From Porticoccaceae bacterium (GTDB lineage: Bacteria; Pseudomonadota; Gammaproteobacteria; Pseudomonadales; Porticoccaceae), in the NCBI GenBank assembly GCA_028822155.1, contig JAPKEJ010000002.1:1-64000 (forward strand): a stretch of 64,000 nt of DNA, written 5' to 3'. Below are positions 47,990-56,231 of the stretch, one piece after another (the first letter of the stretch is position 1; each line of letters starts with the position of its first letter). The position numbers and the translations under genes are program-made. The notes beneath the pieces are model-generated. The model saw only the letters and a program-made list of their open reading frames with translations. It did not search any database and had not been told where the DNA came from.

Positions 47990-48185
47990 CTTGGCGTTTT
48001 AGCTTAGAGTTAAACGGGAAATCGGTGCGCTACAGCTTTTGTGCTAAAGCCATTCCGATACTGCCCCCGCAACGGTAAATAAGAATATTTGGTAGTAGTT
48101 CCACTGTGCATACGCATGGGAAGGATGCCAAATAGAGCAACTGTTCACTTATGAGTCCGGAGACCGGCCTGTCGCTACGCAGACA
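47990..48185 (+). promoter_or_regulatory. Cobalamin riboswitch
   Basis: Leader of btuB within the 449-bp gap 47850-48298. Conserved pieces are TTAAACGGGAA then TCGGTGCG (about 48010-48028), ACTGCCCCCGCAACGGTAAAT (split at 48061-48079) and the B12 box GAGTCCGGAGACCGGCCTG at 48153-48171. An ACCGC/GCGGT hairpin at 48187-48201 follows and may be the expression platform. It should switch off the operon when adenosylcobalamin is plentiful. Outer boundaries are approximate. Confidence 0.93.
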
Positions 48186-48298
48186 AACCGCGGGGTGCGG
48201 TCTTGTGCTGATTGACAGTTTCTGTCGTTCCGCCTATGTCTTATTCCTCGCTTACTTTAAATTCTACCGCTCGGGTGAGAGTGTAAGAGACTTATATA

Positions 48299-50212
48299 AT
48301 GAAATTAAAATCAAACTTCGCTGCAGCATTAATGTTGTCAGCATTCGTGTTTAGTGTTCCCGTAATATCAGAAACGACTACAAATATTGAAGAAATTCTT
48401 GTCACTGCATCTTTAACGCCTATCAATGCATCTCGATCAGCCAATGCGGTAACCGTTATAGGTCGAGAGCATATAAAAAATCGTGCCGCTCTCAATGTCA
48501 GCGATCTTCTTAGAGATGTACCCGGTTTTTCAGTCAGCCATGCTGGTGTGCTGGGTTCTCAAACTCAAATTCGAGTCCGTGGAGCAGAGGCAAACCATCT
48601 TTTGGTTATGATTGATGGCGTTGAAGCAAATGATCCCTCTCAGGGAGATGAATTTAGTTGGGGGACCATGTCGACTTCCGATATCGAAAGAATCGAAATT
48701 ATTCGTGGGCCGCAGAGCTCGCTTAGAGGAAGTGATGCGATAGCAGGTGTCGTTAATATCATCACTCGCAGTGCAGAAACGCCCTCGAGTGTTGGTCTCT
48801 ACACCGAGACTGGTAGCTGGGCAACTCAAAGTAGCGGTATCAATTTAGGTCATAAGCAGGGCGACTTTGATATTCGTTTTGGACTTAACCATGTCGAGTC
48901 AGAGGGTGGCAATATTGCCCGTACAGGCGATGAAAACGATGGTTATCGGAATACCACAGCTACGATTAAAGCCGGGTTTAAGGTCAGTGATCAAATAAAA
49001 ATCTCCTTTGCTGCGCGGGAGTCCGATGGTATGAATCAATTTGATGCGGACAGCGATTTTGACGGCCTTATTGAAGATCAAGATAGAGTGTCAGAATTTA
49101 ACAATAGCACTATGCGCTTACAGGGCGCTTATTCTTCGTTGGACGGATTGTGGCGGCACAAGGTCCTGGTTGCTAGAGCAAAAAATGATAACGTTGCCTT
49201 TGCCGACGGCGTCAAAGGCAATGTAACTGCGTCTACCAAGGACCAATATCAATATATTGGCTCTCTATCGTTTAACGAAGGCGCTCAAACTCTTTCATTC
49301 TTAGCCGAGCGTGAGTCAGAGGATTGGATGCAGCGTGGCGCAATCTCCTATGGCATTTACGATCCGAATCAAGACCGTATGCGCGATACCGAGAGTTTAG
49401 CGGTTGAGTACCGAGCGGATATGACTGATCGACTCACTCTCGCTGCCAGTGGTCGTTATGATGATAATTCTGAATTTGACAGTGCTAAGACTTTTAGAGC
49501 AGAGGCTATTTATCAGCTCTCAAATCAAACTCGTCTGCGCAGTGCGATAGGTACAGCGGTAAAAAATCCAACCTTTACTGAACGTTTTGGCTTCTACACC
49601 AACTTTATTGGCAACCCAAATCTAATACCTGAAGAGTCCACTAGTTGGGAGTTGGGTGTTGATCAGCAAATTATGGGAGGTAATGTGACTTTATCTACCA
49701 CACTATTTGATACTGAACTGGATAATGAAATAAATGGATTTGTATACGATCCAGCAACCTACGCCTATACCTCCAGCAATATGGACGGAAAGAGTCAGCG
49801 GAGAGGTGTTGAATTTAGTGCGATAGGCGATCTGTCTGAGTCGTTATCGATTTCAGCAGCCTATACATACACTGATTCAACGGGTGGCGATTCAATGCGA
49901 GAGGTTAGGCGACCGCGCCACACAGGCAGTTTAAACCTAGGATGGAAGGCGACTGGAAATCTTTATCTCAACACCAATATCCAGTTTACTGGCGAGCAAA
50001 CGGATGTTTACTTCCCACCTTTCCCTGAGCCGTCACAGGTAGTTAAGTTAGAGAATCACACGTTACTGAATATGAGTCTTAATTACACGGCAAGTGATAA
50101 ACTTGAAATGTACCTTAAGCTAGAGAATGCACTTAACGAAGATTATGAAGAAGTTTTTGGCTATCAAACTCCTGGTTTTGGCACTAGTGTAGGTGTTCGT
50201 TACAGGCTCTAG
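48299..50212 (+). CDS. btuB: TonB-dependent vitamin B12 receptor BtuB
   Basis: Outer-membrane 22-stranded barrel with a plug for cobalamin uptake. 637 residues (E. coli 614). Signal peptide (about 1-25), TonB box IEEILVTAS (about 30-38), plug domain with VSDLLRDVPGFSV and IEIIRGPQSSLRGSDAIAGVVNI, and a C-terminal strand ending VGVRYRL. Calcium-type acidic loops appear as DADSDFDG. Identity as a B12 receptor is supported by the upstream riboswitch and downstream btuCDF. Confidence 0.95.
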   Translation: MKLKSNFAAALMLSAFVFSVPVISETTTNIEEILVTASLTPINASRSANAVTVIGREHIKNRAALNVSDLLRDVPGFSVSHAGVLGSQTQIRVRGAEANHLLVMIDGVEANDPSQGDEFSWGTMSTSDIERIEIIRGPQSSLRGSDAIAGVVNIITRSAETPSSVGLYTETGSWATQSSGINLGHKQGDFDIRFGLNHVESEGGNIARTGDENDGYRNTTATIKAGFKVSDQIKISFAARESDGMNQFDADSDFDGLIEDQDRVSEFNNSTMRLQGAYSSLDGLWRHKVLVARAKNDNVAFADGVKGNVTASTKDQYQYIGSLSFNEGAQTLSFLAERESEDWMQRGAISYGIYDPNQDRMRDTESLAVEYRADMTDRLTLAASGRYDDNSEFDSAKTFRAEAIYQLSNQTRLRSAIGTAVKNPTFTERFGFYTNFIGNPNLIPEESTSWELGVDQQIMGGNVTLSTTLFDTELDNEINGFVYDPATYAYTSSNMDGKSQRRGVEFSAIGDLSESLSISAAYTYTDSTGGDSMREVRRPRHTGSLNLGWKATGNLYLNTNIQFTGEQTDVYFPPFPEPSQVVKLENHTLLNMSLNYTASDKLEMYLKLENALNEDYEEVFGYQTPGFGTSVGVRYRL

Positions 50213-50228
50213 GAATTGAGTTGAACTG

Positions 50229-50330
50229 ATGGAAAATACTGATACAGAGATTAAGCGGGTGTTGCTGTCTTGGAGTAGCGGAAAGGACTCGGCTTGGACT
50301 CTGTATCAGTTAAATTCGAATAAGGTTTAA
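50229..50330 (+). pseudogene. Truncated PP-loop (ATP_bind_4/Dph6-like) gene remnant
   Basis: A 33-codon open frame, MENTDTEIKRVLLSWSSGKD then SAWTLYQLNSNKV, carrying the PP-loop signature SWSSGKDSAW at about 14-23. Intact members of this adenine-nucleotide alpha-hydrolase family are over 200 residues long, so only the N-terminus remains. It ends 3 bp before the cobO ATG, and the AAGG in its last codons is the likely cobO ribosome-binding site. Probably an internal deletion that left a short translated leader; a functional microprotein is possible but less likely. Confidence 0.7.
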
Positions 50331-50333
50331 AAT

Positions 50334-50948
50334 ATGGAAGACGAAAACACTAAAAAAGAGCAGCGACATAAGAAGAAAATGGAGAAGCAAAAAGAGAAGA
50401 TCGATGCCAATATAGCCGCGGCTAGTGAAGAGCGCGGGGTTTCGATTCTATTGACTGGTGACGGTAAGGGTAAAACCAGTTCGGCATTTGGAATGGTATT
50501 ACGTGCGTTGGGCTATGGGTATCGGGTAGGCGTTGTCCAGTTTATCAAGGGTGAGCAGCTGTCTGGTGAAGAACTTTATCTAAAGAATAATTTACCTGAA
50601 GTAGATTTTTATCAGATGGGCACTGGATTTACCTGGGATACCCAAGACCAGTCTGGCGACATAGCTGCGGCCGAAAAAACATGGGCGGTTGTTGAGCCAA
50701 TGCTCAGAGATGAGCGCTATCATCTTGTAGTGATGGACGAGCTGACCTATATGCTAAGTTTTAAATATCTCGATGAAGATAAAGTGCTTGCTGCAATTAA
50801 AAATAGGCCTAAAAATCAGAGTGTTGTGGTAACAGGGCGAGGCGGCGGAAGTGCCATTAGAGATCTTGTGGATACCGTTTCTGAAGTCAAAGATATCAAA
50901 CACGCCTATCACTCAGGTGTTATGGCTCGTAAGGGCGTGGACTATTAA
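50334..50948 (+). CDS. cobO: Cob(I)alamin adenosyltransferase, CobO/BtuR type
   Basis: Transfers the adenosyl group of ATP to cobalamin to give adenosylcobalamin. 204 residues (E. coli BtuR 196). A lysine-rich N-terminal helix is followed by the P-loop LLTGDGKGKTSSAFG (about 39-53), VGVVQFIKGE, and VVMDELTYML. Its presence in an uptake operon means imported corrinoids can be adenosylated. It shares the riboswitch-controlled transcript with btuB and btuCDF. Confidence 0.95.
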   Translation: MEDENTKKEQRHKKKMEKQKEKIDANIAAASEERGVSILLTGDGKGKTSSAFGMVLRALGYGYRVGVVQFIKGEQLSGEELYLKNNLPEVDFYQMGTGFTWDTQDQSGDIAAAEKTWAVVEPMLRDERYHLVVMDELTYMLSFKYLDEDKVLAAIKNRPKNQSVVVTGRGGGSAIRDLVDTVSEVKDIKHAYHSGVMARKGVDY

Positions 50949-51968
50949 TTGCGTCATCTTTCTGCAGGAAGGCTAATCGCGATACTGGTAATTCTATTGC
51001 CTGTTGTCGCGCTTTTGTCTATGACTGTGGGGACTGTAAGTATTTCTTGGATTGATACCCTACATGCTGTCTTTGGCAGTTCCTCTAGTACTCAAATAGA
51101 TACTATTTTGTTTGATATTCGACTGCCGAGGATCCTTTTAGCTATTTTTGTGGGTGCGGTATTGGCTACCACCGGTGCAGTGATGCAGGGGTTATTTCGT
51201 AATCCCTTGGCCGACCCCTCATTAATCGGCGTTTCCAGCGGCGCCTCTGTGGGTGCTAGCTTGATGATTGTGACTGCCGGCGGATTTATTCAAGGCGGCG
51301 CTTTGGTAGGGCTCTCGCTAGTTTCGGTAGGCGCTTTTGTTGGTGGCTTTACTGCGACTTTACTGGTCTATCGTCTGGCTACCTCAGGAATGGGCACATC
51401 CGTTACTACCATGTTATTAGCAGGTATTGCCATAGGCGCCTTAGCCGGCGCCTTGAATAGTTTGCTCAGCTATTTCTCTGATAATGATATGTTGCGCCAG
51501 ATTAGCCTTTGGCAGATGGGCAATCTCAGCGGCGCTAGCTGGTTAAAAGTTACCATTATGGGTCTGGTAGCCATGCTCTTGATGGGTTTATTCCCACGTG
51601 ATAGCAAGGCCCTAAATGCCTTATTATTGGGGGAGTCTGAGGCTCGTCATTTAGGTGTTAATGTGCAGCGAGTAAAGCGCCGACTAATTGTGCTAACTGC
51701 TTTGGGTGTTGGTGTTTCGGTAGCTGTTGCTGGATTGGTAGGGTTTGTTGGTTTGATTATGCCGCATATCGTACGTTTAATGATTGGGCCTGATCATCGT
51801 TGGCTGATTCCAGCTTCCGGATTAGCAGGGGCAATACTGCTTGTGGTTGCCGATAGTTTGGCGCGCATTGTTGTAATTCCTGCAGAATTGCCCACAGGTA
51901 TTGTCACCGCTATTTTAGGGGCTCCATTCTTTGTTGCGTTGTTATTACAACAGCGGAAGGATGTGTAG
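50949..51968 (+). CDS. btuC: Vitamin B12 ABC transporter permease BtuC
   Basis: FecCD-family inner-membrane permease. 339 residues with about ten helices. Signatures are FDIRLPRILLAIFVGAVLA, GLFRNPLADPSLIGVSSGA (about 88-106) and GLVGFVGLIMPHIVRLMIGP. The start is TTG at 50949, adjoining the cobO stop; the codon gives a proper basic N-terminus and no ATG fits. Specificity for B12 rather than siderophores is inferred from operon context. Confidence 0.93.
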   Translation: MRHLSAGRLIAILVILLPVVALLSMTVGTVSISWIDTLHAVFGSSSSTQIDTILFDIRLPRILLAIFVGAVLATTGAVMQGLFRNPLADPSLIGVSSGASVGASLMIVTAGGFIQGGALVGLSLVSVGAFVGGFTATLLVYRLATSGMGTSVTTMLLAGIAIGALAGALNSLLSYFSDNDMLRQISLWQMGNLSGASWLKVTIMGLVAMLLMGLFPRDSKALNALLLGESEARHLGVNVQRVKRRLIVLTALGVGVSVAVAGLVGFVGLIMPHIVRLMIGPDHRWLIPASGLAGAILLVVADSLARIVVIPAELPTGIVTAILGAPFFVALLLQQRKDV

Positions 51969-51971
51969 CTT

Positions 51972-52745
51972 ATGACTATGTTAGCTAGCGATATTTCATT
52001 GCACTTATCGGGGTTCGATCTTCTACGTCATATCAGCCTTGAGGTTGAAGCGGGTAAAGTAACCGCGATTGTCGGGCCAAATGGTGCAGGTAAGTCGAGT
52101 TTGCTAAAAGTACTGACTGGAGATATGTCGCCGACTAAAGGAGACGTCTACCTTAATAACCGCTTGTTAAATCAATGGCAGCTATTGGAAAAGGCCCAGA
52201 TGTTGGCGATGCTTCCGCAACACACATTACTTAATTTTCCATTTACCGCTGATGAAGTTGTTGGTTTGGGGCGTATCCCTCACCAGACCGGTAACGCAAA
52301 AGATACGCAGATTATCGCTGAGGCACTTGAGTTGGTGGACGCCAGCTATCTTCAGCGACGTTTTTATACGCAGATGTCTGGCGGTGAAAAGCAGCGTGTG
52401 CAGTTGGCGAGAGTGCTAGCGCAAATTTGGCAACCTAGCTGTTTGGGTGAGCAGTTTTTAGTGCTTGACGAGCCGACCTCAGCTTTTGACCTTTCCCACC
52501 AAAAACTCACCTTGGACATTGTTCGTCAGTTGGCTCAAAAAGGCGTTGGTGTTGTGATGGTGCTACATGATTTAAATCTTGCGGCACGCTGTGCTGACAA
52601 TCTAGTTGTTATTAATAGTGGTGTTATTGCGGCTCAAGGTAGCCCTGAAGACGTACTAACAGAACCGTTGATCGATAAGGTCTTTGGCGTGAAATCGATC
52701 ATCACTGAACACCCAATTACAAAGCGACCTCTGGTGATTACCTAA
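51972..52745 (+). CDS. btuD: Vitamin B12 ABC transporter ATPase BtuD
   Basis: ABC ATP-binding subunit, 257 residues. Walker A VGPNGAGKSS (about 33-42), Q-loop LPQH, signature MSGGEKQRVQLARVL, Walker B FLVLDEPTSAFDLSHQ and the switch His in VVMVLHDLNLAARC. Of the FecE/HmuV/BtuD type. The spacer to btuC is 3 bp and the stop overlaps btuF by one base. Confidence 0.93.
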   Translation: MTMLASDISLHLSGFDLLRHISLEVEAGKVTAIVGPNGAGKSSLLKVLTGDMSPTKGDVYLNNRLLNQWQLLEKAQMLAMLPQHTLLNFPFTADEVVGLGRIPHQTGNAKDTQIIAEALELVDASYLQRRFYTQMSGGEKQRVQLARVLAQIWQPSCLGEQFLVLDEPTSAFDLSHQKLTLDIVRQLAQKGVGVVMVLHDLNLAARCADNLVVINSGVIAAQGSPEDVLTEPLIDKVFGVKSIITEHPITKRPLVIT

Positions 52746-53611
52746 TGCGCGCACTGATTATTTTAGCTTGGTTGTCCGTGGCCGTTGAAGCCGAGGTTGT
52801 CGTATTTGATGACAATGGTCAGCAGGTTAATCTTGAGGAACCTGCAAAGCGCATTATTAGCCTTGCCCCCAATATTACCGAAGTTCTTTTTTATATAGGG
52901 GCGGGTGAGCAAATAATAGGTGCTGATGAGTACAGCAACTATCCTAAAGCGGCAAAAAAAATTCCACGGGTGAGTAATTATGCTGCGGCTAACTACGAGT
53001 TAATACTATCGTTAAAGCCAGATCTAGTGATTGCCTGGCAGTCGGGTAATGGCGATAAAATTATTAACCCTTTGCGCAAGTTGGGTATTCCGGTGTTTGT
53101 AGTGGAAACCCAGAAAATTGACTCGATTCCGAGCTTATTTCGACGTTTTGGTAAGCTTAGCGGCCATCAAAATATGGCCGAGCAGCGGGCCGTAAAATTT
53201 ACTCAGCGCTTGAAAACCCTGCGTGCTGAGCAAGCCGGAAAGTCATTGGTTAGGACATTCTATCAAATATGGGATGAGCCGCTAATTACGTTAAATGGTG
53301 AGCATATGGTCAGTGATATCATTAGCCTGTGCGGAGGGGTGAATGTTTTTGCAGATGCTATTCCGCTGGTGCCGTACGTGAACATTGAATCGATTGTTGC
53401 GGCAGATCCGCAGGTGATAATTGCGGGTGGCAGCCAAGAAGACAAGCCTATGTGGTTTGAGAGTTGGCAGCAATGGGATGGGATATCTGCGGTTATTAAA
53501 AAGCAGATTTACCTGATTCCATCTGATCTTATGCAGCGTCATTCAGCGCGAATTCTCGAGGGAGCAGAGTTGATGTGCGACCATCTAGATAGCGCTAGAC
53601 TAAAGAGTTAG
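52745..53611 (+). CDS. btuF: Vitamin B12-binding periplasmic protein BtuF
   Basis: Class III periplasmic binding protein delivering B12 to BtuCD. 288 residues with a short signal peptide (ALIILAWLSVAVEAE, about 3-17) and the family motifs PAKRIISLAPNITEVLFYIG (33-52), the Lys-rich YPKAAKKIPRVSNY, LKPDLVIAW and a C-terminal Glu-rich helix. Last gene of the B12 operon. No good terminator on the plus strand other than the shared hairpin at 53660-53684. Confidence 0.92.
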   Translation: MRALIILAWLSVAVEAEVVVFDDNGQQVNLEEPAKRIISLAPNITEVLFYIGAGEQIIGADEYSNYPKAAKKIPRVSNYAAANYELILSLKPDLVIAWQSGNGDKIINPLRKLGIPVFVVETQKIDSIPSLFRRFGKLSGHQNMAEQRAVKFTQRLKTLRAEQAGKSLVRTFYQIWDEPLITLNGEHMVSDIISLCGGVNVFADAIPLVPYVNIESIVAADPQVIIAGGSQEDKPMWFESWQQWDGISAVIKKQIYLIPSDLMQRHSARILEGAELMCDHLDSARLKS

Positions 53612-53652
53612 ATATATCTGAAAAAAATCATGACAGTAAAATTCGTTCAAGA

Positions 53653-53684
53653 AATAAAAAAGCCGCTGAAACTATCAGCGGCTT
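53653..53684 (-). terminator. Terminator downstream of amtB
   Basis: Perfect 10-bp stem AAGCCGCTGA/TCAGCGGCTT (53660-53669 and 53675-53684) with a 5-nt loop. On the minus strand it is followed by a run of T (AAAAAA on the plus strand at 53655-53660), so it best fits the end of the amtB transcript; it may also slow the btuF transcript from the other side. Confidence 0.9.
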
Positions 53685-53765
53685 AATGCTTTTGCGCACT
53701 CTGTATATTATTTTAATTAAAACAGTAGCGTGCCAGCTTATTCCTATACAACACTTATCTTATTA

Positions 53766-55076
53766 TTATAGATCGTAGCCCCTCTCATCATGCTCAACGA
53801 GATCTAGACCTCTAACCTCGCTTTCATCATCGACACGTAATACTAACATTTTATCGACCAGTTTCAAGAGAATATAAGTTATCACTGCTGTGTAGGTTGC
53901 AGTGGCAATAATTCCTGTCACCTGAACTGATACTTGACTAAGCATGTCCATACCTTCGTTGTAACCTTGGCCACTGAATACGCCGAGCGCGTCAGAGGCA
54001 AAAATACCTGCGAGCAAAGTGCCTAGCATGCCACCGACCCCGTGTACGGGAAACACATCTAATGAATCATCAATCTTGAAGCGTTGCTTGATAGCCTGTG
54101 TAGCATAGTAGCAAATAACACCTGCGCTAAAGCCGATGACCAATGCTCCCCCGGGCCCGACAAAACCTGATGCGGGAGTAATAGTACCCAGACCTGCCAC
54201 CATACCGGTAACGATACCAAGGACCGATGGTTTGCCATGCTTCCTCCATTCCATCATCATCCACGCGAGTGAGCCTGCTGCAGCGGAAATGTGAGTTACT
54301 AGCATCGCCATGCCAGCATCACCATTTGCGGCTAGCGCAGAACCGCCGTTAAAACCGAACCAGCCAACCCATAACATACCGGCGCCAGTGACAGTCATCG
54401 TCAGATTGTGAGGAGGCATTGCTTTAGTAGGGAAACCTTTTCGATTGCCAAGCACTAGCGCGGCTACTAGGGCGCCGACCCCTGCGGTAATGTGCACCAC
54501 AGTTCCGCCAGCAAAATCTAGCAATCCCATTTCTCCTAGCCAGCCACCGCCCCATACCCAGTGAGTGATAGGTGCATAGACTAGGACTAACCATAGGCCG
54601 CTGAAAAGTAGCATGGCGCTAAAGCGCATGCGCTCAGCGAAGGCGCCAACAATAAGAGCGGGAGTAATTATAGCGAAAGTCATTTGAAACATTGCAAAGA
54701 CTGATTCAGGGATATCGCCAGCCATACTGCCTTCGGTCACCTTAGCAAGGAAGATGTTATCTAGGCCGCCAATAAACGCATTCATAGAGCCGCCATCGCC
54801 AAAGGCAATACTGTAGCCTAGAGCAAACCAAATAATGGATGCTAAACAGGTTATGGCGAAACACTGCATTAGCACAGAAAGAACGTTTTTAGATCTAACC
54901 AAACCACCATAAAAGAGTGATAAACCGGGAATAGTCATAAACAGTACGAGGGCTGTCGATGTCATAATCCATGACGTATTTGCCGCATTTAAATCATCGG
55001 CAAATGCCTGAGTAGACTGAAGAGCCGCCATTACTATGATCGCGCTTATTCTAAGCCATCGGTTGTTTAAATCCAT
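53766..55076 (-). CDS. amtB: Ammonium transporter AmtB
   Basis: Trimeric inner-membrane ammonium channel. The ATG at 55076 is chosen because AGGGGAAG is upstream; an ATG at 55103 would add nine residues. 436 residues with a signal peptide ending FADD, then eleven helices. Seen are NTSWIMTSTALVLFMTIPGL, FYGGLVRSKN, the FAGGTVVHITAG signature with the pore His, and a second pore-type His near FPVHGVGG. A glnK gene is not adjacent. NtrC- and sigma-54-like sites lie upstream. Confidence 0.96.
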   Translation of the reverse strand: MDLNNRWLRISAIIVMAALQSTQAFADDLNAANTSWIMTSTALVLFMTIPGLSLFYGGLVRSKNVLSVLMQCFAITCLASIIWFALGYSIAFGDGGSMNAFIGGLDNIFLAKVTEGSMAGDIPESVFAMFQMTFAIITPALIVGAFAERMRFSAMLLFSGLWLVLVYAPITHWVWGGGWLGEMGLLDFAGGTVVHITAGVGALVAALVLGNRKGFPTKAMPPHNLTMTVTGAGMLWVGWFGFNGGSALAANGDAGMAMLVTHISAAAGSLAWMMMEWRKHGKPSVLGIVTGMVAGLGTITPASGFVGPGGALVIGFSAGVICYYATQAIKQRFKIDDSLDVFPVHGVGGMLGTLLAGIFASDALGVFSGQGYNEGMDMLSQVSVQVTGIIATATYTAVITYILLKLVDKMLVLRVDDESEVRGLDLVEHDERGYDL

Positions 55077-55095
55077 TATCTTCCCCTGAAAAGTT

Positions 55096-55112
55096 GGCAC
55101 CAAAATGGTGCG
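55096..55112 (-). promoter_or_regulatory. NtrC-like palindrome in the amtB leader
   Basis: GCACC-AAAAT-GGTGC at 55097-55111 matches the core of the NtrC consensus TGCACC-N5-GGTGCA; only the outermost bases differ. It lies 20 bp upstream of the amtB ATG, downstream of the predicted sigma-54 start, an unusual place for an activator site. Confidence 0.6.
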
Positions 55113-55199
55113 ACGTATAGTATTTATTAGATTTTTCGCACCATAAACTATCTGTTATTCTTGGAAATAGCGCCTAAATCTAACTTGAATCAAAGATAA

Positions 55200-55216
55200 A
55201 GCAATATTTGTACCGT
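55200..55216 (-). promoter_or_regulatory. Candidate sigma-54 promoter of amtB
   Basis: On the minus strand CGGTAC-AAATA-TTGCT resembles TGGCAC-N5-TTGCW, with GG and GC exactly 10 bp apart. Two bases of the -24 box differ. Predicted start is near 55189, about 113 bp upstream of the amtB ATG. Fits nitrogen-limitation control. Confidence 0.5.
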
Positions 55217-55227
55217 AATTGCTTGGT

Positions 55228-55244
55228 CGCACTAAATTAATGCA
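55228..55244 (-). promoter_or_regulatory. Second NtrC-like site upstream of amtB
   Basis: CGCACTAAATTAATGCA matches the palindromic NtrC pattern TGCACYAAAWTGGTGCA at 14 of 17 positions. It lies just upstream of the sigma-54-like element, centred near -47. The rest of the 362-bp amtB/55439 gap (55077-55438) is AT-rich; a further half-site GCACC occurs at 55138-55142, and I see nothing else in it. Confidence 0.45.
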
Positions 55245-55438
55245 TTTTTTAATTTTTCGGCTCTAATTTCAGCCTCATGCTTAGCCTTTTTGAGAGGTTC
55301 AAACTTTAGCGATTTTTATACTTTTAAATTCACAATGATCACTTTTAGAATATTGAGAACAGGCTCTTTATTTTGAGTTGAGTTAAGATAGTTTTTGGAA
55401 GGTTATTTTGTGTCAGCTAAATAATGTGGAGTTCACTT

Positions 55439-55996
55439 ATGAAATGGCAGTTAATTCTTGTGACAGTGTTATTAATGAGCCATTCCACGCAGAGTTTGTC
55501 GGCCGGCGATGCTTGGGATTGTGATAGAGAGCCGGGGGAAAATGCCAGTTGGAGCTGTGTCGCCAATAGTCCGCTATTGGTTGAACCAAAAACGGTGTCT
55601 ACGCAACCATCGGCGGGTTTAGAAGAACCTTTGTTAGAAGCTGGTTTGCCAGAGAAAGATTTAAGCTACGACCTTTTAACCAATCCAGCGGCGAGAACTA
55701 CGGGGCTGCCAGTATGGTTGGGAAATATCCCTATAAACCATCATGTTATTCAGTTTGGTGCATTTCTAGATCTTGCTAATGCTAATGTACTAGTAGAGAG
55801 TTCTTCTTTAAGTCAGGATCTGAGGATTATTCCTTTGCAGTCAAAAGGAGCGATTACCTATGTTGTGGTCAGCGAAAATTCTTTTATGTACAAAGATGGA
55901 ATGGCGATAGCAGAGACTTTTTTTGATAATAATACTGATGTGAGGTTTTGGCTACGCACACCTCAGTCATTAGCTAAACTCGGTATTACTGATTGA
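55439..55996 (+). CDS. Exported protein with a SPOR-like C-terminus
   Basis: 185 residues from the ATG at 55439, preferred because GGAG lies 7 bp upstream; an ATG at 55424 would add five residues. A signal peptide (KWQLILVTVLLMSHSTQSLSA) is followed by a segment with two Cys (WDCDREP and WSCVANS) and a low-complexity linker. The last 80 residues (HHVIQFGAFLDLANANVLVE, then ITYVVVSENSFMYKDGMAIA and RFWLRTPQSLAK) look like a SPOR domain, which binds denuded peptidoglycan at the septum. Distant match by eye; function unknown. Confidence 0.65.
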   Translation: MKWQLILVTVLLMSHSTQSLSAGDAWDCDREPGENASWSCVANSPLLVEPKTVSTQPSAGLEEPLLEAGLPEKDLSYDLLTNPAARTTGLPVWLGNIPINHHVIQFGAFLDLANANVLVESSSLSQDLRIIPLQSKGAITYVVVSENSFMYKDGMAIAETFFDNNTDVRFWLRTPQSLAKLGITD

Positions 55997-56179
55997 GCCA
56001 ATATATACCAATTCGGTTAATCAGCCAGTAGCAGGTGTATTGGCTATGACATAGTAAAAGTTACTCCGATGAGTGTTTCTCAGATTAATATAGCCCTCGG
56101 ATAGATCGCTTTGGCCATCATGATAAGGAAGGCTTAGAAAAGTTAGTTAAAATCTTAGTTTTACACCTCTAAAGGGTTG

Positions 56180-56214
56180 TTACACTATCGAGCAAAACCT
56201 TTAAAATAGTGTAA
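56180..56214 (+). repeat. 9-bp inverted repeat upstream of the membrane protein gene
   Basis: TTACACTAT (56180-56188) and ATAGTGTAA (56206-56214) are perfect inverted copies around a 17-bp spacer, ending 17 bp before the ATG. A further TTACAC lies at 56161-56166. Either an operator for a dimeric regulator or a leader hairpin; the A-rich right side gives no T tract for termination on the plus strand. Confidence 0.55.
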
Positions 56215-56231
56215 AAAATACGGAGCTGAGA

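Noticed and set aside
47990-48298. Small plus-strand reading frame across the B12 riboswitch (about 48151-48354)
   Set aside because: It overlaps the conserved B12 box and the btuB start in another frame; sequence conservation is explained by the RNA element.
53653-53684. Terminator assigned to btuF
   Set aside because: The T tract follows the stem on the minus strand, so it mainly serves amtB; the plus-strand side lacks a run of T.
55996-56045. AGCCAATA...TATTGGCT inverted repeat after the SPOR-like gene as a terminator
   Set aside because: The 34-nt loop is long and no T run follows, so termination is not supported.
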